NCBI RefSeq assembly: GCF_001905095.1
Contig: NZ_LWLS01000035.1
Location: 96,377-160,376 of the forward strand
Source of the DNA: Micromonospora sp. CB01531
GTDB taxonomy: Bacteria > Actinomycetota > Actinomycetes > Mycobacteriales > Micromonosporaceae
Reading direction: 5' to 3'
Length of the DNA: 64,000 bases
In this document: in pieces, positions 8,881 through 17,262 of the stretch
How positions within the stretch are numbered: the stretch's first letter is position 1
Layout of the letters: the number at the start of each line of letters is the position of its first letter
Program-made: the position numbers and the translations under genes
Notes under the pieces: model-generated
Told to the model about the DNA's origin: nothing
Databases searched by the model: none
What the model saw: only the letters and a program-made list of their open reading frames with translations

Positions 8881-8937
8881 CGCGGCAGGGCAGCGAAAAG
8901 TTGAGATCCGTCCCGGCCGTACTAGCCTCCGGTAACC

Positions 8938-9699
8938 ATGGACCTCTCCGACGCCGCGCTCCTGCTCGCCGCCGGTCTCGCCGCGGGCACGGTGAACGCG
9001 GTGGCCGGGGGCGGCTCCCTGATCACTTTCCCGGCCCTGATCGCGACCGGCCTGCCGCCGGTGCCGGCCAACGTCACCAACTCGGTGTCGGTCTTCCCCG
9101 GGTACGTGGCCAGCGTCGCCGGCAGCCGGATGGACCTGCCGCGCGGGCCGCAGCTGTGGCGCCTGCTGCCCACCACGGTGCTCGGCACGGGCGTCGGCTG
9201 CCTGCTGCTGCTGGCCACCCCGGCGCGGGCGTTCGAGCTGGTGGTGCCGTTCCTGGTGCTGGGCGCGACCGCCGTCCTGGCCTTTCAGGACCCGCTGCGC
9301 CGGCTGGTCGGCCATCCGGCCGACCTCAGCCCGCGCCGCCGTACCGTCACCGTGCAGGCCATGGTCGCGCTCGGCTCGGTGTACGGCGGCTACTTCGGCG
9401 CGGCGCTCGGGGTGATGCTGGTGGCCGGCCTGGCCCTGGTGCTGGACGCCACCCTGGCCCGGGTCACCGCCGTCAAGAACCTGCTCTCGGCCGTGGTGGG
9501 GCTGACCACGCTGGTGGTCTTCGCGCTCTTCGGCCCGGTCAACTGGGCGGCGGTCGCGGTGGTCGCGCCGGCCACCCTGGTCGGCGGGTACGTGGGCGCC
9601 CGGTTGGTCCGCCGACTCCCGCCGGTGGTGCTGAAGACCGTCATCGTGGTGTTCGGCACGGTGATCGGCCTCGACCTGCTCTGGCGCGCGCTGCGCTGA
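8938..9699 (+). CDS. TSUP-family (TauE/SafE) membrane exporter
   Basis: The 253-residue protein is nearly all hydrophobic, with about 7-8 predicted membrane segments. The N-terminal half contains LAAGTVNAVAGGGSLITFPAL, the GxxxGxGGG-like hallmark of TSUP transporters, and the second half repeats the pattern with YGGYFGAALGVMLV around residue 150-165. Family members export or import organosulfur compounds, sulfite or other small anions across the cytoplasmic membrane; the substrate cannot be told from the sequence. The ATG at 8938 follows a weak CTCCGGTAACC leader. It is followed by a strong hairpin terminator. Confidence 0.85.
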   Translation: MDLSDAALLLAAGLAAGTVNAVAGGGSLITFPALIATGLPPVPANVTNSVSVFPGYVASVAGSRMDLPRGPQLWRLLPTTVLGTGVGCLLLLATPARAFELVVPFLVLGATAVLAFQDPLRRLVGHPADLSPRRRTVTVQAMVALGSVYGGYFGAALGVMLVAGLALVLDATLARVTAVKNLLSAVVGLTTLVVFALFGPVNWAAVAVVAPATLVGGYVGARLVRRLPPVVLKTVIVVFGTVIGLDLLWRALR

Positions 9700-9713
9700 C
9701 CCCCCTGGACACC

Positions 9714-9750
9714 GAACCGCCCCGGACGTAAGGCTGCGCCGGGGCGGTTC
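9714..9750. terminator. 12-bp hairpin between TSUP and MFS genes
   Basis: GAACCGCCCCGG and CCGGGGCGGTTC are perfectly complementary arms around a 13-nt loop. It lies in the gap between two convergent genes and can stop both. Confidence 0.75.
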
Positions 9751-9769
9751 GACCAGGAGGGACAGTGGC

Positions 9770-11002
9770 TCAGTACGCCTCGCCGACCGGCTCCTCCGGC
9801 GAGTGCTCGGCGCCGCGCGCGGCCCGGTTCCACCGGGACCAGAGCACGCGCTCGCCGTAGCCGGCGGCCATCACGTGCGCGAAGGCGAGGTAGACCAGCA
9901 CGCCGACGGCGAGCACCCCGAAGCCGACCCAGAACGGCAGGGCCAGCCCGTGCTCGGCGAGCTTGCCGGAGATGATCGGGGCCGGCGCGGCGGCGCCCCA
10001 GCGGACCAGGTTGAACGCGCCGGTGGCGACCCGCCGGTCGGCGGAGCCGAGGCCGAGCGCCAGGTCGGTGAGGTTGGCGTTGGCCAGGCCCATGAACAGG
10101 CCGGACAGCACCAGCACCACCAGCGACTCGGTGGTGCCCGACGAGGTGGCGAAGAGGACCATGCAGATCAGCAGGCCGGCGATGGCCACGCCGACGGTCT
10201 GCACCGCGCCGATCCGGTGCGCCAGCCGGTGGCCGATCAGCAGGATGCCGGCGGCCAGGCCGAGGCCCCAGCCGGTGAAGGCCAGCCCCAGCGGGATGAC
10301 GTCGAGGTGCAGGAAGAGCGGCGTGTAGCCGAGCACCACGAAGAAGACGAAGTTGTACGCGGCGGTGACCACGCAGAGGGTGATGAACGCCGGCTTGCGG
10401 TAGGTCGAGAAGATCTGGCCGAGGCGTACCGGGGCCTGCCGGCGGGCCGGCTCGCGGAGCTTGCGCGCCGCCACGCCCAGCGCGAGCACCATGAACACGC
10501 CGCAGACGAAGAACGGCAGCCGCCAGCTCACCTCGCCGAGCAGGCCGCCGATCAGCGGGCCGACGGCGAAGCCGAGGCCGAGCGCGGTCTCGAAGAGGCC
10601 CACCACCCATTCCCGGTCGTTGGCGAGGTTGACCAGCACCACCATCGCGGTGGCGAAGAACATGGCGTTGCCCAGGCCCCACACGCCGCGCAGCGCGGAG
10701 AGCTGCACGATGTCGTTGCTGAACGACGCGAGGATCGCGGCCAGGCCGACCACCGAGACGCCGGTGATGAGCACCGGTTTGAAACCGAACTTCCCGCTGG
10801 CCAGGGTCGCCGGGATCATGCCGACGGCCATCACCGCGATGTACGCGGTGAACAGCAGTTCGACCTGCCAGGCGGTGACCCCGATCGCCTCGCCGATGGC
10901 CGGCAGGATCGGGTCCACCACGGCGATGCCGGCGATGGCGAGGAAGGCCACCAGCGTGGTGGCGTAGATGGCACTGCGGTTGGGCTCGGATCGCCGATCC
11001 AC
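9770..11002 (-). CDS. MFS drug-type efflux transporter
   Basis: The 410-residue protein shows 12 predicted membrane segments in two halves. The first, AIYATTLVAFLAIAGIAVVDP, is followed by FTAYIAVMAVGMIPATLASGKFGFKPVL, a variant of the MFS loop 2-3 motif, and GLFETALGLGFAVGPLIGG is the motif of drug:proton antiporters with 12 segments. It is transcribed divergently from a MarR gene, with palindromic sites in the 53-bp gap, so MarR very probably represses it. Predicted substrates are small toxic compounds; none can be named. Confidence 0.85.
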   Translation of the reverse strand: MDRRSEPNRSAIYATTLVAFLAIAGIAVVDPILPAIGEAIGVTAWQVELLFTAYIAVMAVGMIPATLASGKFGFKPVLITGVSVVGLAAILASFSNDIVQLSALRGVWGLGNAMFFATAMVVLVNLANDREWVVGLFETALGLGFAVGPLIGGLLGEVSWRLPFFVCGVFMVLALGVAARKLREPARRQAPVRLGQIFSTYRKPAFITLCVVTAAYNFVFFVVLGYTPLFLHLDVIPLGLAFTGWGLGLAAGILLIGHRLAHRIGAVQTVGVAIAGLLICMVLFATSSGTTESLVVLVLSGLFMGLANANLTDLALGLGSADRRVATGAFNLVRWGAAAPAPIISGKLAEHGLALPFWVGFGVLAVGVLVYLAFAHVMAAGYGERVLWSRWNRAARGAEHSPEEPVGEAY

Positions 11003-11014
11003 TCCGCCTCCCAG

Positions 11015-11057
11015 ATAGCTGTATCGTACAGGTAATTCGGTTGTATCATACAGCTAT
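11015..11057. promoter_or_regulatory. Tandem palindromic MarR operator between divergent genes
   Basis: Two copies of one palindrome, TGTATCGTACA at 11020-11030 and TGTATCATACA at 11042-11052, lie with centres 22 bp apart, two turns of the helix. They sit inside a larger inverted repeat with outer arms ATAGCTGTAT at 11015 and ATACAGCTAT at 11048. The right arm includes the marR ATG at 11056, so repressor binding would block both promoters and the marR start. Confidence 0.75.
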
Positions 11058-11535
11058 GAGGGACGACCACACGACCGGACCGGCTCAGGACGAGGCCACC
11101 CTCGGCCGGATCGAGACCGAGATCGCGCTGCTGATGCGGTTGGGCGAGGCGACCCGCCGGGCCACCGGCACGGCCGAGCACCGGGTGCTGGACCGGGCGG
11201 CGTACGTGATCCTGCGGCACCTGGACAGCGCCGGCCCGCAGAACGTCTCGGCGCTGGCCGCGCGGCTCAACCTGGACGGCTCCACGGTCACCCGGCAGGT
11301 CTCCGCCATGCAGCGGGACGGCCTGATCGTCCGTACGCCGGACCCGGCCGACGGGCGGGGCACGGTGATCTCCCCCACCCAGGCCGGGCTGCAGCGGATG
11401 GCCGCTGTCCAAGCGGCCCGCACCCGGCTCTACGGCGACATCCTCGCCGGTTGGGCCGCCGGCGACCGGGACACCCTCGCGGAGATGCTGCACCGCCTCA
11501 ACGAGGCGTTGGAGTCGCGCAACCGACGCCGCTGA
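11056..11535 (+). CDS. MarR-family transcriptional regulator
   Basis: The 159-residue protein has the MarR winged helix: VLRDRAAYVILRHL-type helix near 50-60, NVSALAARLNLDGSTVTRQVSAMQRDGLI at about 70-98 and the wing RTPDPADGRGTVISPTQAG after it. The C-terminal helix forms the dimer interface. The ATG at 11056 lacks an upstream ribosome site and overlaps an operator arm, so the mRNA may be leaderless. It is divergent from the MFS exporter and is probably an autorepressor and its local repressor. Confidence 0.88.
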   Translation: MRDDHTTGPAQDEATLGRIETEIALLMRLGEATRRATGTAEHRVLDRAAYVILRHLDSAGPQNVSALAARLNLDGSTVTRQVSAMQRDGLIVRTPDPADGRGTVISPTQAGLQRMAAVQAARTRLYGDILAGWAAGDRDTLAEMLHRLNEALESRNRRR

Positions 11536-11543
11536 CCACACGG

Positions 11544-11583
11544 CGAGGCCCCCGGCCGCCGGCAGGGGCGACCGGGGTCCTCG
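11544..11583. terminator. Hairpin between convergent marR and symporter genes
   Basis: Arms CGAGGCCCCCGG and CCGGGGTCCTCG pair over 12 positions with one mismatch and enclose a 16-nt loop, in the short gap between convergent stops. Confidence 0.6.
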
Positions 11584-11589
11584 GGGACC

Positions 11590-13245
11590 TCAGGCGACCG
11601 GCTCCGGGGCGGAGTCGGCGTCGCGGGTGGCGCCGGGGGTGACCCGGGCGTCGCCCTCGTCGGCGAAGTAGTCGTCCGGGGTGGTGCCGTCCACCCCGTC
11701 GGCCACCTTGCCGGCCCGCAGCACCAGCGTTAGCAGCGCGGCGACGACCAGGTTGACCAGCACCGCGACGATCCCGACGTAGATCGTCTTCTTGGTGTCG
11801 AAGCCGAACTCGGAGAGCGGGAAGGCCGAACCGGCGAAGTGCTTCTTCCCGGTCGCCGGGTTCCCGATCTGGTAGAGCATCCACATGCCGAGCGCCATGC
11901 CGGCCGCCCAGCCGGCGATCAGCGCCCCACGGTGGAACCAGCGGGTGTAGAGGCCCAGCGCCACCGCCGGCAGCGTCTGGAGGATGATCACGCCGCCGAT
12001 GAGCTGCAGGTCGATGGAGAACTGCGGGTCGAGGAAGACGATGCAGGCGACCGCGCCGACCTTCACCACCAGCGAGGTGATCTTCGAGACGTTCGCCTCC
12101 TGCGCCGGGGTCGCGTCCCGCTTGAAGTACTCCTTGTAGATGTTGCGGGTGAACAGGTTCGCCGCCGCGATCGACATGATCGCCGCCGGCACCAGCGCGC
12201 CGATGCCGATGGCCGCGTACGCCACCCCGGCGAACCAGTCCGGGAACTGCGCGTCGAAGAGCCGCGGCACGATGGTGTTGGTGTCGAAGCTGCCCTCCTT
12301 GGTCCCCGCCAGCGGCGTCACCTTCGCCGCGATGGCCATGTAGCCGAGCAGCGCGATCAGCCCGAGCAGCAGGCTGTACGCCGGCAGCGCGGACATGTTC
12401 CGCTTGATCACGTCCCGGTTCCGGCTGGCCAGCACGCCGGTGATGCTGTGTGGATAGAGGAAGAGCGCCAGCGCCGAGCCGAACGCCAGGGTGACGTACT
12501 GGAGCTGGTTGTTGGCGTTGAGCAGAATGCCGTCACCCGGTGCCGGGGAAGCCTGGAACTTCGCGTCCGCCGCGTCGAAGATGCTGCCCCAGCCGCCGAG
12601 CTTGTACGGCAGGTAGAAGACCGCCACCAGGATCACGATGTAGATCAGCGAGTCCTTGACGAAGGCGATCAGCGCCGGCGCGCGCAGCCCCGACTGGTAG
12701 GTGTAGGCCGCCAGGATGGCGAACGCGATGATGATCGGCAGGTGCCGGGCCAGTGCGCTCTCCCCGGTGACCCCCATCGTCTTCAGCACCGCCTCGATGC
12801 CGACCAGCTGCAGCGCGATGTACGGCATGGTCGCCACGATGCCGGTGATCGCGACCAGCAGCGCCAGGACCGGCGAGTCGAACCGGCTGCGGACGAAGTC
12901 GGCCGGGGTGACGAAGCCGTGCCGGTGCGACACCGACCAGAGCCGGCAGAGCACCAGGAACACCATCGGGTAGATGACGATCGTGTACGGCACCGCGAAG
13001 AACCCGGCCGCGCCGGCCCCGAAGATCAGCGCCGGCACCGCCACGAAGGTGTACGCGGTGTAGAGGTCACCGCCGACCAGGAACCAGGTGATCCAGCCGC
13101 CGAAGCTGCGCCCGCCCAGCCCCCACTCGTCCAGGTGCGCCATGTCGCGCGGCGCCCGCCACCGGGCCGCCACGAAGCCCATCGCGCTGACCAGCAGGAA
13201 GAGGACGGTGAAGACGATGATCTCGGTCAGGTGGTCCCGCCACAT
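11590..13245 (-). CDS. Sodium:solute symporter, monocarboxylate (MctC/ActP-like)
   Basis: The 551-residue protein has about 13 membrane segments. EWGLGGRSFGGWITWFLVGGDLYTAYTF around residues 40-68 is the SSS-family entry region that lines the sodium site, and GALVPAAIMSIAAANLFTRNIYKEYF near 345-370 is the family signature. The spacing resembles acetate/propionate/pyruvate carriers such as MctC. The ATG at 13245 overlaps the stop of the upstream DUF3311 gene (TGATG), and a GTG one codon earlier is also possible. The tail after the last membrane segment is long and acidic. The pair forms one operon. Confidence 0.85.
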   Translation of the reverse strand: MWRDHLTEIIVFTVLFLLVSAMGFVAARWRAPRDMAHLDEWGLGGRSFGGWITWFLVGGDLYTAYTFVAVPALIFGAGAAGFFAVPYTIVIYPMVFLVLCRLWSVSHRHGFVTPADFVRSRFDSPVLALLVAITGIVATMPYIALQLVGIEAVLKTMGVTGESALARHLPIIIAFAILAAYTYQSGLRAPALIAFVKDSLIYIVILVAVFYLPYKLGGWGSIFDAADAKFQASPAPGDGILLNANNQLQYVTLAFGSALALFLYPHSITGVLASRNRDVIKRNMSALPAYSLLLGLIALLGYMAIAAKVTPLAGTKEGSFDTNTIVPRLFDAQFPDWFAGVAYAAIGIGALVPAAIMSIAAANLFTRNIYKEYFKRDATPAQEANVSKITSLVVKVGAVACIVFLDPQFSIDLQLIGGVIILQTLPAVALGLYTRWFHRGALIAGWAAGMALGMWMLYQIGNPATGKKHFAGSAFPLSEFGFDTKKTIYVGIVAVLVNLVVAALLTLVLRAGKVADGVDGTTPDDYFADEGDARVTPGATRDADSAPEPVA

Positions 13246-13490
13246 CACCGTTCACCTCCCCGCTTCTTCGTCATCTGGTAGACGAGCGTGGTGGTGCCGA
13301 CGCCGAGCAGGATCCAGGCCAGCTGCAGCCAGTAGAAGCGCGGGAACCCGAAGATCCGGGGTGAGTCGGCGTTGAAGAAGGCCGGGATGAGCGGCACCAC
13401 GATCGGTACGAAGAGCAACCAGTTCCAGGGACTGTGGTCCTTCGCCCTGGATCGCGCCGTCGTCGGCGCCTCCGGCTCGGGTGCAGCCAT
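13245..13490 (-). CDS. DUF3311 small membrane protein, symporter partner
   Basis: The 81-residue protein has two membrane helices, NWLLFVPIVVPLIPAFFN and FYWLQLAWILLGVGTTTLVYQMTKK. DUF3311 proteins are regularly found directly upstream of SSS-family carriers in actinobacteria and are thought to be accessory subunits. The start at 13490 is set by a strong GGAGGTG seven bases upstream. The stop is fused to the symporter start. The first 20 residues are soluble and Ala/Pro/Glu-rich. Confidence 0.8.
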   Translation of the reverse strand: MAAPEPEAPTTARSRAKDHSPWNWLLFVPIVVPLIPAFFNADSPRIFGFPRFYWLQLAWILLGVGTTTLVYQMTKKRGGER

Positions 13491-13639
13491 GTGACACACC
13501 TCCGGGAAGTCGTAACTCGCCATGTGACGGCCGGAGGCTACGACCCTGTGAGCCCGGTCACGTTCAGCCGGACACGGGCGATGCGCCGAGCGGACACCCG
13601 GATGCGCCGAACGGCGGAGCCGATCGGACGGACGGCCGG

Positions 13640-13686
13640 CGGCGGCTCCAGCCACCGGCGCCCGACGCGCCGAACCGGAGCCGCCG
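13640..13686 (-). terminator. Hairpin after the RNase HI-phosphatase region (divergent side)
   Basis: Arms CGGCGGCTCC (13640-13649) and GGAGCCGCCG (13677-13686) lie 4 bp beyond the stop of the minus-strand fusion gene. The 27-nt loop is long, so termination strength is uncertain. Confidence 0.45.
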
Positions 13687-13689
13687 TGG

Positions 13690-14904
13690 TCAGTGGGCGG
13701 TCAGGTGGGCGGTGTCGTTGACCGACCGGACCGCGACGCCGCCGTCCGGGTACAGGTCGAGCACCGAGACGCCCGCGGTGTCCAGGTAGAGCCGGTGCAG
13801 GAAGGCGTCGCCGGCCGCGAGGGCGTCGCGCAGCACCAGCTTGATCGGCGAGACGTGGGAGACCACCACGACCGTCTCCCCGGGGTACGCCGTACGCAGC
13901 CGCTCGACCGCCCGGCCGGTCCGCTCGGCGACCGCGGCGAACGACTCGCCCTCGGGCGGGGCGACCCGGGTGGAGGCGAGCCAGGCGTCCAGCTCCCCCG
14001 ACCAGTCAGCGCGCACCTCGGCGAAGGTCCGCCCCTCCCAGACCCCGAAGTCGCACTCGACGAGGTCGTCGTCGATACGTACCGGTGGGTTCCCGACCAC
14101 GGCGGCGATCGCCTCGGCGGTGGCCGTACAGCGGGACAGGGGCGAGCTGACCACGGCCGCGACGGACGGCGCAAGGGCGGCGACCCGAGCGGCGGTGGCC
14201 CCGGCCTGGGCCCGACCCCGATCGGTCAGCGGGACGTCACCGCGACCGGAGTACTGCTTCTGCACGGTGCGCTCGGTCTCGCCGTGCCTGACCAGGATCA
14301 GCCGGGTGGCGCTCTCGGTCGGGCGCGGTTCCCAGGAGGCCGGCGTGGTGGCCGGGTCGGTGCCAGTGGCCCGGCCGATGGCGGCGCGGGCGGCGACCTC
14401 GCGGGCCGCGGCCCGGGCGGCCGCATCGGGGCCGGCGACCTCGCGCGGCGGCTCCACGATGCGGGGCGTGGCGACGACCGGCCGGGCCCGCGCCATCCCG
14501 GCGGCGGCGTCCATCGCCGCGTTGGCCAGCGCGTCGGCGTGCTGGTTACGCTCCCGGGGCACCCAGGTGAACCGGACGGCGGCGAACCGGGCGACCAAGC
14601 CGGCGGCCTGCGCGGCGAGCGGCCGCAACCCCGGGTTCTTGATCTGCCAGCGGCCGCACATCTGCTCGACCACGAGCTTCGAGTCCATCCGGGCCTCGAC
14701 CTCGGCCGCGCCCAGTTCGGCGGCGGCCTCCAGCCCGGCGATCAGGCCCCGGTACTCGGCGACGTTGTTGGTGGCGGTGCCGATCGCCTCGGACCGCTCG
14801 GCCAGCACCTCGCCGGTCGCCGGGTCCCGGACCACCGCGCCGTAGCCGGCCGGCCCCGGGTTGCCCCGGGACCCGCCATCGGCCTCGACGACGACCGCAC
14901 GCAC
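13690..14904 (-). CDS. Bifunctional RNase HI / histidine phosphatase (CobC-like)
   Basis: The roughly 404-residue protein fuses two enzymes. Residues 1-130 are RNase HI: EADGGSRGNPGPAGYG with the first catalytic Asp, NNVAEYRGL with Glu, RMDSKLVVEQ with the second Asp and NQHADALANAAMD with the last. After an Ala/Arg-rich linker, residues ~200-404 form a phosphoglycerate-mutase fold: LILVRHGETERT, YSGRGDVPLTDRG, VECDFGVWEG and VVVSHVSPIK contain the two catalytic His and Arg. The same fusion exists in mycobacteria (Rv2228c) and streptomycetes, with RNA/DNA-hybrid cleavage and alpha-ribazole-phosphate or general phosphatase activity. A GTG near 14904 (or 14910) overlaps the upstream gene's end, so the three-gene block is an operon. 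Confidence 0.88.
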   Translation of the reverse strand: MRAVVVEADGGSRGNPGPAGYGAVVRDPATGEVLAERSEAIGTATNNVAEYRGLIAGLEAAAELGAAEVEARMDSKLVVEQMCGRWQIKNPGLRPLAAQAAGLVARFAAVRFTWVPRERNQHADALANAAMDAAAGMARARPVVATPRIVEPPREVAGPDAAARAAAREVAARAAIGRATGTDPATTPASWEPRPTESATRLILVRHGETERTVQKQYSGRGDVPLTDRGRAQAGATAARVAALAPSVAAVVSSPLSRCTATAEAIAAVVGNPPVRIDDDLVECDFGVWEGRTFAEVRADWSGELDAWLASTRVAPPEGESFAAVAERTGRAVERLRTAYPGETVVVVSHVSPIKLVLRDALAAGDAFLHRLYLDTAGVSVLDLYPDGGVAVRSVNDTAHLTAH

Positions 14905-14915
14905 CGCCACGGCGG

Positions 14916-15653
14916 TCAGAGACCCGACTCGGCGGTCCGGACCATGATCCGCCGGCACTCCTCGCAGCGCACCACCTCGTCCGGGTCGGCCTTGCGGATC
15001 CGGGCCAGGTCGGCGCCGGAGAGCTCCAGCCGGCAGCCGCCGCAGCGGCCGGCGGTGAGCAACGCGGCCCCGAGCCCGGTGTCCTCGCGGATCCGGTCGT
15101 AGAGGGCGACCAGGTCGGCCGGGAGGTCGCCGGCGAGCGGCTGGCGGGCGCCGCGCTTGAACTCCTCCTCCTTGGCGATCTCGGCCAGGCTCTCGTCGCG
15201 CCGCTGCTCGGCGGCGGCCCGCCGGTCCCGGGCCTCGGCGATCCGCCGCTCGACGCCGTCGAGCACCCCCTGCGCGGTCTCCCGCTGCTCCATCAGCTCC
15301 AGCTCGGCGTCCTCCAGGTCGCTCTGCCGGCGGTTCAGCGAGGCCAGTTCGTGCTGGATCGCCTCCAACTCCCGGGCCGGCCCGCTGCCGGACGCGAGCC
15401 GCGCCTCGTCCTTGCTCTTGCGGGCGCGTACCTGGTCGACGTCCTTCTCCAGCCGGGCGATGTCCCGGTCCAGGTCGTCGACGGCAACCTGCGCCCGGAC
15501 CCGCTCGTCCTCCAGCGCGGAGAGCTCCCGGGCGAGGGCCTCCAGCTCGGCCCGCTCGGGCAGCGACCGGCGGCGGTGGGCGAGCTGGGCGAGGGCGGTG
15601 TCGATCGCCTGCAGGTCGAGCAGCCGGCGCTGCACCTTCGGATCAGCCTTCAC
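14916..15653 (-). CDS. Coiled-coil zinc-ribbon protein (CdsZ/DUF164 type)
   Basis: The 245-residue protein is a long coiled coil from about 5 to 185 (RRRSLPERAELEALARELSALE, ARLEKDVDQVRARKSKDE, RRQSDLEDAELELMEQRE) ended by a C4 zinc ribbon, CGGCRLEL...VVRCEECRRIM. Such proteins are widespread in actinobacteria and always sit between Nif3 and the RNase HI fusion; their biochemical role is unsettled. The GTG at 15653 overlaps the nif3-like stop by 11 bp. No catalytic residues are evident. Confidence 0.82.
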   Translation of the reverse strand: MKADPKVQRRLLDLQAIDTALAQLAHRRRSLPERAELEALARELSALEDERVRAQVAVDDLDRDIARLEKDVDQVRARKSKDEARLASGSGPARELEAIQHELASLNRRQSDLEDAELELMEQRETAQGVLDGVERRIAEARDRRAAAEQRRDESLAEIAKEEEFKRGARQPLAGDLPADLVALYDRIREDTGLGAALLTAGRCGGCRLELSGADLARIRKADPDEVVRCEECRRIMVRTAESGL

Positions 15654-16515
15654 GGTCGGGACTCCTTGTCGTCCGGTCGGGTGCGGCGGCGTGCACGGTC
15701 CACGGGTCGGTGTCCAGGTCGGACACCACGGTCTCGACGCCCAGCTCGTCCCGCAGGTGGGCGGCCAGGTCGTCCAGCCAGGGTCGTTCGGTCGCCCAAT
15801 GGGCGGCGTCCAGCAGGGCCGGGCCGCCGGCGGCGAGGTGCTCGCCAGCGGGGTGGTGGCGCAGGTCCGCGGTGAGGAACGCGTCCGCCCCGGCGGCGGT
15901 CGCCTCGGCGAGGAAGCTGTCCCCCGAGCCTCCGCTGACGGCAAGGGTACGAACCATACGCCCGGGATCCCCGGCGGCGCGAACTCCCCAGGCGGTGGCA
16001 GGGAGCACGGCGGCCGCGTGCCGGGTCAGCTCGGCCAGGGTCATCGGGGCGGGCATCTCGCCGATCCGGCCGATGCCCCGCCCCGGGCCGTCGGCGGGTG
16101 ACCCCGGCCGGGGCCGGTGCAGCGGGCGCAGCCCGGTCAGCCCGAACCGGGCGGCGAGCGCGTCGGAGACGCCCGGGTCGGCCACGTCGGCGTTGGTGTG
16201 CGCCACGTACAGCGCCACGTCCGCCTTGATCATCCGGTGGACGATGCGCCCCTTGTACGTGGTGGCGGCGACCGAGGACACCCCGCGCAGCAGCAACGGG
16301 TGGTGCGCGACGATCAGGTCGGCCCCGGCGGCGAGCGCCTGCTCCACCGTCTCCGGGACCACGTCGACCACGCAGGCGATCCGGCGTACCGGGGTGCCGG
16401 GCTCGCCGAGCACCAGGCCGACCCGGTCCCACTCCTCGGCCCACGCGGGCGGGTAGCGGCGGTCCAGCACGGCCACCACGTCGGCGACGGTGGGCGGAGA
16501 TCCGGTTGTGCTCAC
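15643..16515 (-). CDS. Nif3-like dinuclear metal-centre protein
   Basis: The 290-residue protein contains EEWDRVGLVLGEP, LIVAHHPLLLRGVSSV, YVAHTNADVADPGVSDALA and, late, TADLRHHPAGEHLAAGGPALLDAAHWATE, the set of His/Asp/Glu ligands that hold two metals in NIF3/YbgI proteins. It is slightly longer than bacterial YbgI but shorter than the CUTA-domain variants. Its substrate is unknown for the family; links to GTP cyclohydrolase-like or nucleotide-repair functions are not proven. The GTG at 16515 (VSTTGSPPTVADV) is preferred over an in-frame ATG 25 codons earlier, which adds an unlike segment. First gene of a conserved three-gene operon. Confidence 0.85.
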   Translation of the reverse strand: MSTTGSPPTVADVVAVLDRRYPPAWAEEWDRVGLVLGEPGTPVRRIACVVDVVPETVEQALAAGADLIVAHHPLLLRGVSSVAATTYKGRIVHRMIKADVALYVAHTNADVADPGVSDALAARFGLTGLRPLHRPRPGSPADGPGRGIGRIGEMPAPMTLAELTRHAAAVLPATAWGVRAAGDPGRMVRTLAVSGGSGDSFLAEATAAGADAFLTADLRHHPAGEHLAAGGPALLDAAHWATERPWLDDLAAHLRDELGVETVVSDLDTDPWTVHAAAPDRTTRSPDREG

Positions 16516-16676
16516 GGCCGGCCAGCTTACCGGCGTCCGGGCCCGGTCCGGCGGCAGACGGAACCAGCGGCCCCACGGGTCGCCCCTCATCCGGTCGCCG
16601 GTGGCCGGGCGCCACCCGGGGTCGGTGCGGCCGGACGGGCCAGCGCGCGCTGACCCCTCGGCATGTCGGGGCCGGC

Positions 16677-17258
16677 TCAGCCGACCGGGGCGGCCGGGCG
16701 TGGCGTGCCGCGCAGCGCCGCGAGGCCGACCTCCCAGGGGAAAGCGTCCACGTGCCGCTCACCGGTACCCGGCGGATGCAGCGGTACGACGTGGTCGCCG
16801 AAGACCATCCGCACCCCCCACTCACGCAGCCGGTCCAGGCTGGCCCGGAACGCCGGGTGCGCGGCCATCGCCGAGTTGGTGTACGGGACGGCCGCGATCG
16901 GCACCGCGAGCCCCTGCGCCTCGATCAGCAGCCCCAGGGCGAGCGTGTCGGCGATGCCGGCCGCCCACTTGTTGACGGTGTTGACCGTCGCCGGGCAGAC
17001 CAGCATCGCGTCCGCCGGAGGGAGCACGTCCGGGTCGCCCGGGTTCTTGTAGTGGGTGCGTACCGGGTGCCCGGTCTGCCGGGCCAGCGACGCGCGGTCG
17101 ACGAACTTGGCACCGTCCGGGGTGGTGACCACGCAGACGTCCCAGCTGTCCTGCTGGGCGAGGTCGACCAACCGGCCGACGTTGCGGGCCAGCGGCGAGC
17201 CGCAGGCGATCACGTAGAGCACTCGACGGCGCCGGTGGCTGAGATGCGGACTGTTCAT
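16677..17258 (-). CDS. Flavoprotein of the PPC-decarboxylase (HFCD) family
   Basis: The 193-residue protein has the HFCD flavoprotein fold: RRVLYVIACGSPLARN at the start, LVCPATVNTVNKWAAGIADTLALGLL near 85-110 matching the PATANTxxKxAxGIAD motif, and VPYTNSAMAAHPAFRASLDRLREWGV matching the PAMNxxMxxHPA substrate lid. Relatives decarboxylate cysteine-containing substrates using FMN; the standard CoaBC enzyme is elsewhere, so this is probably a specialised oxidative decarboxylase. It lies 4 bp after the XRE-TPR regulator gene on the same strand and is very probably co-transcribed with it. Confidence 0.8.
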   Translation of the reverse strand: MNSPHLSHRRRRVLYVIACGSPLARNVGRLVDLAQQDSWDVCVVTTPDGAKFVDRASLARQTGHPVRTHYKNPGDPDVLPPADAMLVCPATVNTVNKWAAGIADTLALGLLIEAQGLAVPIAAVPYTNSAMAAHPAFRASLDRLREWGVRMVFGDHVVPLHPPGTGERHVDAFPWEVGLAALRGTPRPAAPVG

Positions 17259-17262
17259 CCGC

